DNA from: Ostrinia nubilalis
Lineage: Eukaryota; Arthropoda; Insecta; Lepidoptera; Crambidae
Direction: 5' to 3'
Length of the DNA stretch: 64,000 nucleotides
Assembly (NCBI RefSeq): GCF_963855985.1
Contig: NC_087090.1
Location: 11,716,501 to 11,780,500 of the forward strand
Each line of letters starts with the position of its first letter. Position 1 is the stretch's first letter. The notes under the pieces are model-generated. The model did not search any database. It had not been told where the DNA came from and worked only from the letters and a program-made list of their open reading frames with translations. Position numbers and translations under genes: made by a program. Below, piece by piece: positions 23,071-34,506 of this stretch.

Positions 23071-24577
23071 TGATTTACCAACATTCTATCGGACTATATT
23101 GAGAGCATACGCTGACAATGTTTCAGCTTTTATAAAATGACGTAGGTCTGGCATTCACTAGCTCTTAGTCTATTACGTTATAATTGGTTTGTATGTATGA
23201 TATCCAAAAGTGAGAATATTCAACAATAGTTTCAAGCCTGAAATTATAACTTTACAATAAATAATTATGGAGAACTTACTTTAGTATTACTCGTACTATG
23301 ATGTCGTAGTATTTACTTAACAGTTACAATTTTGCCGCTACAAAGTATTTCCCGATTTTTGGTCATTTTAGCCATAATAAATGGAAATCCCACTATTATG
23401 GTACGTAATTTCGTTTACTATTGAACAGCACTATGATCTTCGATTATATTACAAACAAAAGCGTTTTTAAAATGACTTTAATATTATTTGTGGTCGACCA
23501 GTAGATATCATGAAACTTTAATCAATACTAGCATATTTAATTAGTAACTTTTGTTTTCAAAACCACAGAAAAGATTAGATAACAGTAAAATATACCTACA
23601 ACCTAGCATAGCTGTAAGTTTAGAAAGGTATTATTCTTATTAAAAAAAATAATTTAATAAGCATAAAATACGAGTACCTGTTACACGATTGTCATTTTAT
23701 ACATATAGGTACCTATACCAGTATATCCTACGTAGGTTAGTAAGTATCTTACTTTCCAAGAAAAACTATAAGAAGTGTAATATGATGGTTTTGCCTAGAC
23801 TTTGTTATAGTAATTTTCCACAACACTGTTATCTAACAATTAATAAAATTGTTTGTAGGAGGACGTCATTCGTATTAAGTACTGGTATTATTGGCAAAGA
23901 ATCATTGTTTCCTTTTAAAGATAAACTTTTTAGAGTCACAGTTTGTGATAACTCAATGATTACAATAGAACCCAGCTACAGCCCGACGATCGTAATTGTA
24001 TATGGAAATAAAACCCTAAAAACTAATCGTAGCAAATCGTAGGCTCGTAGCATAGATAATTAGTACTAGTCCTAGTGCTTCACTAAAAAATTACTACGAG
24101 TACCCCGGGGACAACAGAACCCTTGCCTTGCAGAAACCAAGTTTTCTGTAAATAAACATCATATCTATAGGGCCTATTGAGAATGTCTGAAAACGTTCGT
24201 GTCATTTCCATTAACTTTTTCTTTGCACACTTTTCTTTTAATTTTCCTTAAGTTTTTCCGGATCATCATTGTCAGCATAAAAAAGAGTCAATTCTCATAA
24301 AATGCGACGAATAGGCACGTAAGGGAGATGGTTCCATAACTTTTACCACATAATACTTTTACTTGGATCACGAAATCAAAATCAATTACAAATGATTTTT
24401 CTTGTAGATAGGTACCTATATTGGTTTTCTGCTTGGAATCAGTCTGATGTCGCAGTCGGTTCTTTATGGTATCAGTGACAACTCAGCCTTATTTCTCGAA
24501 TTGAGTATCTCATAAATAGCAGAAGAAATCAATAAAAAGTAATGGCTGTGACTTTAATGAACCGACCTATAGACTAA
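23071..24577. other. Non-coding stretch, nothing recognised
   Basis: AT-rich DNA. A 117-codon frame (23689-24042) has unremarkable, isoleucine- and tyrosine-rich composition and no domain or splice context, so it is not called. Confidence 0.4.
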
Positions 24578-25146
24578 CGGTCTTATTCATAATCATTTTT
24601 CACATTTTATCAAATGCTTATTAGAGGTTTATAAAACGTTTGAAAAAATTGTTATTCATAATCGTCATTTAGCGCTAAAATCCTCTTATAACTGTGTGAT
24701 AAGTTATCGAGAGCTCGGGCCTTGTTTAAAGCTCTAATAAACCTATTTTAACCTAACTTTTATAAATGTCATTTCATATGAATGTCACTTCGTTGGTTTA
24801 TTTATTCAAAATATCCTTGCTGTGATCCTTGCTGTGATCCTTGCTTGTGAAAATGAATGCTATAAATGCAATTGTGCATTTACGGTCTTATTCATAATCA
24901 TTTTTCACATTTTATCAAATGCTTATTAGAGGTTTATAAAACGTTTGATAAAAATTGTTATTCATAATCGTCATTTAGCGCTAAAATCCTCTTATAACTG
25001 TGTGATAAGTTATCGAGAGCTCGGGCCTTGTTTAAAGCTCTAATAAACCTATTTTAACCTAACTTTTATAAATGTCATTTCATATGAATGTCACTTCGTT
25101 GGTTTATTTATTCAAAATATCCTTGCTGTGATCCTTGCTTGTGAAA

Positions 25147-26504
25147 ATGAATGCTATAAATGCAATTGTGCATTTAGCCAATAATGCCGACCCAGCGCGA
25201 CGTAGAAAGCTCTACCGCCAACGAAGCAACCCATTCGATTTGCGGGACCTAAATTTTAAAATAAAATATAGGTTCAATAAGGACACAGTGCGCACCATCA
25301 TAGATTTGGTGGAAGATGATCTGGTTCAGAGCGCTAGAGGTGGTGGCACGTGTCCTGAACTGCAAGTTTTAGTGGCCATAAGATGTTGGGGACGTCGTGA
25401 GGTAAGCACAAAAAAGTGTTTTATTTTATCCCTTTGTCGTGGCTGCTATAATTATTTTCATACATTTTCAGGTACAAGATGATGCTGGTGACCTCCATGG
25501 CCTAAGTCAGCCGACAGTGAGCCGGATATGCGCCAGAGTCGCGCATGCAATCGCGAATAAGGCAAATTCCTTCATCAAAATGCCTATCACTATAGGAGAG
25601 CAGGAAAGAATTAGTGCCAAATTTAGAGCAATTAAAAATTTTCCTGGGGTGATAGGAGCCATAGATTGCACCCACATTAAAATTAAAAAAACCGGAGGTG
25701 ACATGGCCCAGTACTATATTAATAGAAAAGGCTATTATTCCCTGAATGTTCAGGTAAAATATATTTTGATTTTATACAGTTTACAACAGAGAAAGATTTG
25801 TTTTAATAATCTATAATTTTTACTTTGTATGATCTAAATTTTAGCAACATTCAACACTATATTATTGGATGGATTACCTACAGGATACTGTTTTTTTTAT
25901 TTTAGGTTGTCTGTGATGCTGACCTCAAAATAATGGATATAGTGGCTAGATGGCGAGGCAGTACACATGACAGTCGAATTTTTATGGAGAGCAATATAAA
26001 ACAACGATTTGAGGATAGGCAGTTTAGAGGACGCCTTATTGGCGATTCGGGCTACCCTCTTCTGCCATATCTATTTACACCTATTTTAAGGCCTAGTCGT
26101 CCAGAAGAAGAAGCATACAATAATGCTCACATCTCAACTAGGAACACTGTTGAAAGGTGTTTTGGGGTGTGGAAGCAGCGGTTCCAATGCCTACTCCATG
26201 GCTTACCAGTAAGCCTCCAAAATGGAAAAGCTGTGATCATAGCATTGGCTGTATTACATAATATAGCCATTGATATGAATGACACATTGTTAGGTAAATG
26301 TTATCAATTTGACTGTACATAAGGAATACAAATCTTTATGACAAAATGTTGACAAATTCATAATATTTTTCAGAACAACATATGGAGCAGGTCCCTGTAA
26401 CTCCGCAACTTTCGACGGAGAACAGTGTTCACGACAACCGACCTTCATTGTTGAGGCGTAGGTCGCAGTTGATACTACAAAATTTTATAAATCAACATTT
26501 TTGA
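25147..26504 (+). CDS. HARBI1-type PIF/Harbinger transposase (351 aa, 4 exons)
   Basis: Exons: 25147-25401, 25472-25753, 25906-26293 and 26374-26504, joined in phase by GT-AG introns of 70-152 bp. The start is the first ATG (MNAINAIVHLANNADPARRR). Exon 2 begins with a helix-turn-helix-like segment (LSQPTVSRICARV). The DDE nuclease motifs are visible: IGAIDCTHI (Asp about residue 150), LIGDSGYPLL (Asp about 226) and NTVERCFGVWKQRF (Glu about 262); the second Asp-Glu spacing fits the family. Total length is close to the usual 350 aa. In PIF/Harbinger systems this nuclease works with the Myb/SANT-like partner encoded nearby, which brings it to the nucleus and to transposon ends. No frameshift or stop is seen, so it is probably functional. 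Confidence 0.93.
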
Positions 26505-26748
26505 ATGGTACTAAAATACATTTTGATAAATTCCAACGATTTACTTTTATGTAATGTCATTTGAGTTCATGAAAATGTTGTATTTTAATTTTTCAGATAC
26601 TGTTCCTGGCATCTTAATGAAAATAAAAAGAATATTTGATTGAAAAATACCTGTATTTCAATTTTCAGTCCAATTTGTTACTATCACAAAAACAAAACCT
26701 GTAGTTCTCTTTAAAAAAGCAATTATTCTGCAAAAATTCAAAACAAAT

Positions 26749-27045
26749 TACTTTATATCACTAATTTAAGTACAATTAGTTTCAACAAACTTACTTATTA
26801 AAAATCACAGTTCAATTCTTTAAAACAAAGAAATTGCTTAAGTATAAACGTTTCTATTCGGAGGTTATCAACCTTCTACATTTAAAACAAAATAACCATA
26901 ATTTACACTATTATTATAAAGGCGAATGTTTGTGACTAGGCATATGTGTATTTACTTTATATCACTAATTTAAGTACAATTATTAAACTTACTTACTAAA
27001 AATCACAGTTCAATTCTTATAAACAAATAAATTGCTAAAACAGAT
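26749..27045 (+). repeat. Duplicated 90-bp block in the Harbinger spacer
   Basis: TTACTTTATATCACTAATTT and the following 70 bases (26749-26840) recur with small changes at 26953-27045, partly inside the fossil Helitron. The same arrangement is present in the outer copy (30409-30705), so it pre-dates the duplication of the transposon. Confidence 0.7.
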
Positions 27046-27159
27046 AGATTATATAGTCTCGAATAACATATAGGCTTCTTTTTATCCTGGAAAAATGCAC
27101 AGATCCTGTAGGTTACAGAAATAGTAGTCTACGCAGGCGGAGTCGTGGGCAACAGCTAG
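26907..27159 (+). mobile_element. Fossil Helitron-like repeat within the Harbinger spacer
   Basis: It has an ACTATTATTATAAAGGCGAA head and a tail GGCGGAGTCGTGGGCAACAG CTAG before T, like Lep1-type Helitrons. Also present in the outer copy at about 30567-30819. The interior is diverged. Confidence 0.55.
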
Positions 27160-27358
27160 TTAATAGTAATCTCAAACTCTTATTAAGTTATGACTAGTAA
27201 ACATATTCATAGCCGTCTAAATATATTGCAGAAACACAATCAAAATGCGGATTGGAACTGCATAAAATACAAATTAAAAACAAACAGAAGTAAGGGAGGA
27301 ACTAACTTATTATTTAGAATCTGTTAGTACTTGAAAAACTTTAACATCAAAAGACTTA

Positions 27359-28368
27359 TTATTCTTTATTAATGTGAGTGTAATATTTAAGTTTTTCCTG
27401 TAATAATTGATGCTCAAGATCCAAGTTTCTCCCTTTCTTCCGTTCGTTTTCCATTTGAACTTCATGCAGTTCAATCCGGCATTTTGATTCTGTTTCTGCA
27501 ATTTCGGAAATCCTAACTTTGCTTAAATCAATTAAGCCTTCTTTGTTTAACAGTTTCCTTTTTTTTTTGATTGCTGGTGCTTTAAAATTAGGTTTTGCTT
27601 TATTTTCTTTTGCCTCTACTTTTTTATTTTCTTTATCTTCCAATATGCCTCTAGTAGTACAAGCATGTGTATCTTCTATTTCTTCATCAAGTACCACCAA
27701 TTCATATTGGATTTCTTCATTATTTATCAATTCCTGATCTTGCGTATTTTGAGTTGATTCCTCCTCTTGAATGTTAATTAATTCACTTTTATTTGAGTCC
27801 GAGTCAAATCTGTTAACATCGACTACAAATTCATTGGGCAACCAAGATGCTATATCATCAGCCCTATCGTCAGGCACTGATAATGGTGGACCACCGCCAG
27901 TTTTAATTTGAGCCTGCCTAGCAATGGTCTTGTCTTTCTTCGCACTGATTTTTATGAGGATCCATTGCGATTTTAACTGGGTAATGGAGCGGTTCATACC
28001 AGCGCACATTGAATTAAACCTGAAAAAGAAATGACAGGATTTTGAATTACAGGTAAAGGCAAAATTTTATATTGAAGGCAGAAATCAAAAGATGTACCAA
28101 CGTTGTTTGTAAATCAGCCCAAGCCGCAACCTTCCGTTTATTCGTGTTAGTGTCTGTATTTTTATTTTCGATTGCATTTACTCTTTCTTTCACCAACTCT
28201 TTCAGCAAATACTGAAAAGCAAACACTAGGCGTCAAACATAAATAAAACCATGCTACAAAAATTAGTAGGCACTTTATCAGGCTAAAAATAAGTACTACC
28301 TTATCTTCCTCCAACCAGTTTTCTGATCGTTGCCTTTTAGGCGGTCTGTTCTCCTTCGTCATGGACAT
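27359..28368 (-). CDS. Harbinger Myb/SANT-like DNA-binding protein (279 aa, 3 exons)
   Basis: Minus-strand exons: 28300-28368, 28102-28211 and 27359-28019. The protein starts MSMTKENRPPKRQRSENWLE. Joined across introns, residues about 15-105 form a Myb/SANT-like trihelix domain: NWLEEDKYLLKEL, then WADL, then FNSMCAGMNRSITQLKSQW and a KTGGGPP motif, a recognisable feature of the partner proteins of PIF/Harbinger transposases. An acidic stretch and a Lys-rich, nuclear-signal-like block (KKKRKLLNK) follow, and the last 50 residues look like a coiled coil. The second intron uses a weaker GTTGGT donor, chosen because only it keeps the frame. It converges with the nuclease gene, the usual Harbinger layout. 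Confidence 0.85.
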
Positions 28369-28834
28369 AATTAGTATCCGATGTAACTAGCCGGGTCGTC
28401 GTAAGAGCTTATTGCAGAGTACAGGGTAAGAGGTACAGAATCCAGAACATACAATCCCAAGTTTTATAAAAGTTTGATAAAACTTGGGAGTTGATCGAAA
28501 AAACCGAAAACTTTATTAAATTTTCGTGCCAAATGTCAATGTCAGTAAGTAAAACGTCACAGCTGCCAATTTTTTGTTTTTTTTTTCTGCGATTTGTCTA
28601 TGATTTTACATGGTCCATCAAGTTAAATCACCAAAAAAGCTGTTTTCGTTCATTCTTTTTGTATAGTCTGTGGAAAGAAAATATTAAACTCTGTTTTAGC
28701 TATCAAAGGTTTATAAACGATTATGAATAACGTTTTTTATCAGAGGTTTATAAGAGTGTTTTAAGCCTATCAAACGTTTTAGCTAATGTAGGTTTTAAAC
28801 CTATATTAGCATTTTATTATGAATAAGACCGTTA

Positions 28835-31800
28835 GCCAATAATGCCGACCCAGCGCGACGTAGAAAGCTCTACCGCCAACGAAGCAACCCATTCGATTTG
28901 CGGGACCTAAATTTTAAAATAAAATATAGGTTCAATAAGGACACAGTGCGCACCATCATAGATTTGGTGGAAGATGATCTGGTTCAGAGCGCTAGAGGTG
29001 GTGGCACGTGTCCTGAACTGCAAGTTTTAGTGGCCATAAGATGTTGGGGACGTCGTGAGGTAAGCACAAAAAAGTGTTTTATTTTATCCCTTTGTCGTGG
29101 CTGCTATAATTATTTTCATACATTTTCAGGTACAAGATGATGCTGGTGACCTCCATGGCCTAAGTCAGCCGACAGTGAGCCGGATATGCGCCAGAGTCGC
29201 GCATGCAATCGCGAATAAGGCAAATTCCTTCATCAAAATGCCTATCACTATAGGAGAGCAGGAAAGAATTAGTGCCAAATTTAGAGCAATTAAAAATTTT
29301 CCTGGGGTGATAGGAGCCATAGATTGCACCCACATTAAAATTAAAAAAACCGGAGGTGACATGGCCCAGTACTATATTAATAGAAAAGGCTATTATTCCC
29401 TGAATGTTCAGGTAAAATATATTTTGATTTTATACAGTTTACAACAGAGAAAGATTTGTTTTAATAATGTCTATAATTTTTACTTTGTATGATCTAAATT
29501 TTAGCAACATTCAACACTATATTATTGGATGGATTACCTACAGGATACTGTTTTTTTTATTTTAGGTTGTCTGTGATGCTGACCTCAAAATAATGGATAT
29601 AGTGGCTAGATGGCGAGGCAGTACACATGACAGTCGAATTTTTATGGAGAGCAATATAAAACAACGATTTGAGGATAGGCAGTTTAGAGGACGCCTTATT
29701 GGCGATTCGGGCTACCCTCTTCTGCCATATCTATTTACACCTATTTTAAGGCCTAGTCGTCCAGAAGAAGAAGCATACAATAATGCTCACATCTCAACTA
29801 GGAACACTGTTGAAAGGTGTTTTGGGGTGTGGAAGCAGCGGTTCCAATGCCTACTCCATGGCTTACCAGTAAGCCTCCAAAATGGAAAAGCTGTGATCAT
29901 AGCATTGGCTGTATTACATAATATAGCCATTGATATGAATGACACATTGTTAGGTAAATGTTATCAATTTGACTGTACATAAGGAATACAAATCTTTATG
30001 ACAAAATGTTGACAAATTCATAATATTTTTCAGAACAACATATGGAGCAGGTCCCTGTAACTCCGCAACTTTCGACGGAGAACAGTGTTCACGACAACCG
30101 ACCTTCATTGTTGAGGCGTAGGTCGCAGTTGATACTACAAAATTTTATAAATCAACATTTTTGAATGGTACTAAAATACATTTTGATAAATTCCAACGAT
30201 TTACTTTTATGTAATGTCATTTGAGTTCATGAAAATGTTGTATTTTAATTTTTCAGATACTGTTCCTGGCATCTTAATGAAAATAAAAAGAATATTTGAT
30301 TGAAAAATACCTGTATTTCAATTTTCAGTCCAATTTGTTACTATCACAAAAACAAAACCTGTAGTTCTCTTTAAAAAAGCAATTATTCTGCAAAAATTCA
30401 AAACAAATTACTTTATATCACTAATTTAAGTACAATTAGTTTCAACAAACTTACTTATTAAAAATCACAGTTCAATTCTTTAAAACAAAGAAATTGCTTA
30501 AGTATAAACGTTTCTATTCGGAGGTTATCAACCTTCTACATTTAAAACAAAATAACCATAATTTACACTATTATTATAAAGGCGAATGTTTGTGACTAGG
30601 CATATGTGTATTTACTTTATATCACTAATTTAAGTACAATTATTAAACTTACTTACTAAAAATCACAGTTCAATTCTTATAAACAAATAAATTGCTAAAA
30701 CAGATAGATTATATAGTCTCGAATAACATATAGGCTTCTTTTTATCCTGGAAAAATGCACAGATCCTGTAGGTTACAGAAATAGTAGTCTACGCAGGCGG
30801 AGTCGTGGGCAACAGCTAGTTAATAGTAATCTCAAACTCTTATTAAGTTATGACTAGTAAACATATTCATAGCCGTCTAAATATATTGCAGAAACACAAT
30901 CAAAATGCGGATTGGAACTGCATAAAATACAAATTAAAAACAAACAGAAGTAAGGGAGGAACTAACTTATTATTTAGAATCTGTTAGTACTTGAAAAACT
31001 TTAACATCAAAAGACTTATTATTCTTTATTAATGTGAGTGTAATATTTAAGTTTTTCCTGTAATAATTGATGCTCAAGATCCAAGTTTCTCCCTTTCTTC
31101 CGTTCGTTTTCCATTTGAACTTCATGCAGTTCAATCCGGCATTTTGATTCTGTTTCTGCAATTTCGGAAATCCTAACTTTGCTTAAATCAATTAAGCCTT
31201 CTTTGTTTAACAGTTTCCTTTTTTTTTTGATTGCTGGTGCTTTAAAATTAGGTTTTGCTTTATTTTCTTTTGCCTCTACTTTTTTATTTTCTTTATCTTC
31301 CAATATGCCTCTAGTAGTACAAGCATGTGTATCTTCTATTTCTTCATCAAGTACCACCAATTCATATTGGATTTCTTCATTATTTATCAATTCCTGATCT
31401 TGCGTATTTTGAGTTGATTCCTCCTCTTGAATGTTAATTAATTCACTTTTATTTGAGTCCGAGTCAAATCTGTTAACATCGACTACAAATTCATTGGGCA
31501 ACCAAGATGCTATATCATCAGCCCTATCGTCAGGCACTGATAATGGTGGACCACCGCCAGTTTTAATTTGAGCCTGCCTAGCAATGGTCTTGTCTTTCTT
31601 CGCACTGATTTTTATGAGGCTCCATTGCGATTTTAACTGGGTAATGGAGCGGTTCATACCAGCGCACATTGAATTAAACCTGAAAAAGAAATGACAGGAT
31701 TTTGAATTACAGGTAAAGGCAAAATTTTATATTGAAGGCAGAAATCAAAAGATGTACCAACGTTGTTTGTAAATCAGCCCAAGCCGCAACCTTCCGTTTA

Positions 31801-32491
31801 TTCGTGTTAGTGTCTGTATTTTTATTTTCGATTGCATTTACTCTTTCTTTCACCAACTCTTTCAGCAAATACTGAAAAGCAAACACTAGGCGTCAAACAT
31901 AAATAAAACCATGCTACAAAAATTAGTAGGCACTTTATCAGGCTAAAAATAAGTACTACCTTATCTTCCTCCAACCAGTTTTCTGATCGTTGCCTTTTAG
32001 GCGGTCTGTTCTCCTTCGTCATGGACATAATTAGTATCCGATGTAACTAGCCGGGTCGTCGTAAGAGCTTATTGCAGAGTACAGGGTAAGAGGTACAGAA
32101 TCCAGAACATACAATCCCAAGTTTTATAAAAGTTTGATAAAACTTGGGAGTTGATCGAAAAAACCGAAAACTTTATTAAATTTTCGTGCCAAATGTCAAT
32201 GTCAGTAAGTAAAACGTCACAGCTGCCAATTTTTTGTTTTTTTTTTCTGCGATTTGTCTATGATTTTACATGGTCCATCAAGTTAAATCACCAAAAAAGC
32301 TGTTTTCGTTCATTCTTTTTGTATAGTCTGTGGAAAGAAAATATTAAACTCTGTTTTAGCTATCAAAGGTTTATAAACGATTATGAATAACGTTTTTTAT
32401 CAGAGGTTTATAAGAGTGTTTTAAGCCTATCAAACGTTTTAGCTAATGTAGGTTTTAAACCTATATTAGCATTTTATTATGAATAAGACCG
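28835..32491 (+). mobile_element. Right-hand part of the outer Harbinger
   Basis: This is the larger portion of the interrupted outer element. It begins immediately after the duplicated TTA with GCCAATAATGCCGACC, exactly where the left portion stops at 24882, and carries most of the broken nuclease gene and an intact SANT-like gene. Confidence 0.93.
31019..32028 (-). CDS. Myb/SANT-like protein of the outer Harbinger (279 aa)
   Basis: Same three-exon structure as the inner copy, shifted by 3,660 bp: 31960-32028, 31762-31871 and 31019-31679. The only coding difference I find is Ser instead of Ile in the QLKSQW(S/I)LIKIS segment of the trihelix domain. Unlike the nuclease gene of the same element, this gene is not interrupted. 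Confidence 0.83.
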
Positions 32492-34289
32492 ATAGAGTCA
32501 AAAATCGGAGTGTTGAAAGAACGGTTTTGCATTCGATCAATCAATTTGAAATCAGATATGAAAAATAACAGCGCTAATATCATACGTGGTTGGGAGAATA
32601 TTTTATCACTTTGGAGCCTGCTGTGAGTCCAGAGCGCCGCCGTGTCGACAGCCAGCCTCCTCCAAGATCAAACGCCACGGTCGCGCGACACGTGCCCACC
32701 ACCCTCGTTAGCAAATACGTGACTATTTCAAACGGTTTTTGTCCTCATTTAGAGTTTATATTATGCGATTGTGAATCTAACTCTAGAAAATTGTAAGATC
32801 TCTTCTATTAATTTACTTATAACAAAACCCCGGTCGCTCTCACAGTCATGAATGGTAATGTAAGTACAGTGTACCTAATAAAGGCAAAAACAAAAACACT
32901 GAAAACATTGAAAACCTTATTAAGGAGGTACAAAGCCGATTGATGACTAAGATTTTTTAAGTTTTTCATAAAAAGCTTAAAGTTTATTCTTCGTTGCTTT
33001 TTAAGCTTTTTCTGTTTCTGTAAACTACAAGTAAACAGATAAATGAATGTAGCTATTAATTTTCTGATGGTGTCGATCTGAACTGAAGTTTCAGATCCAA
33101 TATCGTCATTTGACTAGTTCGATGCTTCATTTACATCATTTTGACCTTAAAAATAGTGAGCGATAGTCGTCCTGAAAATAGAAAATAAGTAGTGCCAGCC
33201 TGACGACGAATATTAATTTTACAACAACGTTATTTAAATGCTCTGAAACTTGAAATTCTGCTTTATCAAAAAAAAAATCACTGATAACTTTTTTAAAGTA
33301 GGAAATTCTTGAAGCTTAGAGAAAAAGCTTTATTTTCATTTTTCATTTAATAATTTCATAGAACTGTAATAACTAGTCACTGTCTTTAGGTATCCTTGGT
33401 ATACTGAGATCTATGGCTTTTACAGTAGTGGACACTGTATCAATTCGACATGTCATGTTAATAAGCCTTTTTTATCGATCGTGCACATAAAATACTTCCT
33501 TCTTAAACTTATCTGCGTAACCCAATACGGTTTCACTGCCTTAACTAACAGTTTCCGTAACAAAACTTAACAATGCCAACACTTCGAGTGGCCCTTATCA
33601 GCAGCCGATCGCTGGATACTGATACATTTGACGCACTCCTCGCGTTTATTGTTAAACGGGACACATTAAAGTGCCGGCTCTTAGATCATTAGGCGTATCA
33701 GTCTTCTGCCCAACCTTTAAAGGATGGCTTATCTGCATGCTGTATGAAACGATCTGCGCCATTCATTTAGCGTCAATTATTATAGGAGATTCTAAATAAC
33801 AAATGAAATGTTTCGTTAGTGGATAACATAGTAGAGGTCAGCCGCTCACTTAGTTATGCTACGATTTAAGGAAATAAGAAATGCTTTTTGAACAAATCAA
33901 AGAGAAATATTATGTAGGTAGTACTTACCTAAAAGCAAAATGATGGTCCGAATAAGTAGAGGGACTACTGCATCAGCAACGTCACGTCTGAAAGTAAAAT
34001 GGGCACGTTTAAACCCTAAAGTCGTAACGGATCTCCCTTATTATTATTTTTTATCTTACAATTACATTTAAGTATATTAATAAATGCAGCTTTTATGCCT
34101 GACAAAAATATCACGTTTCATTCGTTTTATCGAATCCTGGGATCGTGTTCCCCTCTCAAACATGTCCAAAGGCATATATCTGGCAACAAAGGAACAAAGC
34201 CCTGATACAAGTACATAAAACACTCGAAATATCAGATGAGGATAATGCCCATCATTATACATTCATGTGCTTTGTCATTTACAGTATTT
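32492..34289. other. Non-coding stretch upstream of the CBF-beta gene
   Basis: No gene supported. A 68-codon frame at 32590-32796 in a GC-richer patch has no recognisable domain. AT-rich otherwise. Confidence 0.4.
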
Positions 34290-34506
34290 ATTTTGAAATG
34301 TGTCGAGGGGGGAAAACCCTCTTTTCGGTCGAAAGCTCCCGAAAGCGTTCAGGGAGGCGGCGGGCGGCACTGCGGGCCCGCGCGATTGGTCCTGCGAGCC
34401 CCCTCCATAGCGCGACTCCGCCCTAATGGAAATTCTCCCCGGCCGTCAGCGCGACGCTTATTCAGTACCCGAATGTCGTGGCGACAGGTAGTCGTGTCGT
34501 GGTGTT
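34290..34506 (+). promoter_or_regulatory. GC-rich promoter/5' leader region of the CBF-beta gene
   Basis: CpG-rich block directly upstream of the start codon, with an inverted CCAAT box (GATTGGTC at about 34383) and GGGCGG/CCGCCC-type sequence. No TATA box stands out. Inferred only from composition and position. Confidence 0.35.

Larger units (their letters stand above)
24883..28831 (+). mobile_element. Inner PIF/Harbinger transposon, apparently complete (3,949 bp)
   Basis: It starts CGGTCTTATTCATAATC and ends with the inverted GAATAAGACCG, flanked by TTA on both sides (24880-24882 and 28832-28834), the three-base duplication typical of Harbinger elements. It carries two convergent genes: a four-exon HARBI1-type nuclease (+) and a three-exon Myb/SANT-like gene (-). 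Both are open throughout after splicing, so this copy looks potentially autonomous. An older Helitron-like fragment (26907-27159) lies between the genes in both copies. Confidence 0.95.
24853..30164 (+). pseudogene. HARBI1-type transposase gene of the outer Harbinger, split at codon 10
   Basis: The reading frame begins at ATG 24853 and its tenth codon is the TTA (24880-24882) into which the inner transposon inserted. The remainder resumes at 28835 and keeps the same exons as the intact copy: 28835-29059, 29130-29411, 29566-29953 and 30034-30164, with GT-AG introns. All three catalytic acidic residues are still encoded, so the only lesion seen is the 3.95-kb insertion. It could produce protein only if the insert were removed or if translation began downstream. 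I therefore call it a disrupted gene. Confidence 0.85.
24578..32491 (+). mobile_element. Outer PIF/Harbinger transposon, interrupted by a second copy of itself
   Basis: The outer copy runs 24578-24882 and resumes 28835-32491, 3,962 bp when joined. The ends CGGTCTTATTCATAATC and the AT-rich mirror ending GAATAAGACCG are inverted. Its flanks are TAA (left) and ATA (right), not an exact TTA/TAA duplication, so its own target site is changed or the call is off by a base. It is almost identical to the inner copy: the differences I see are a 12-bp repeat unit near 24820, one base in an A run, 2 bp near 29469 and one missense base at 31620. Confidence 0.93.

Noticed and set aside
23689..24042. 117-codon open frame
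   Set aside because: No domain, no splice context and composition like the surrounding AT-rich DNA.
27519..27737. Plus-strand 72-codon frames over the Harbinger SANT-like gene (also at 31179-31397)
   Set aside because: Antisense shadows of the minus-strand coding exon.
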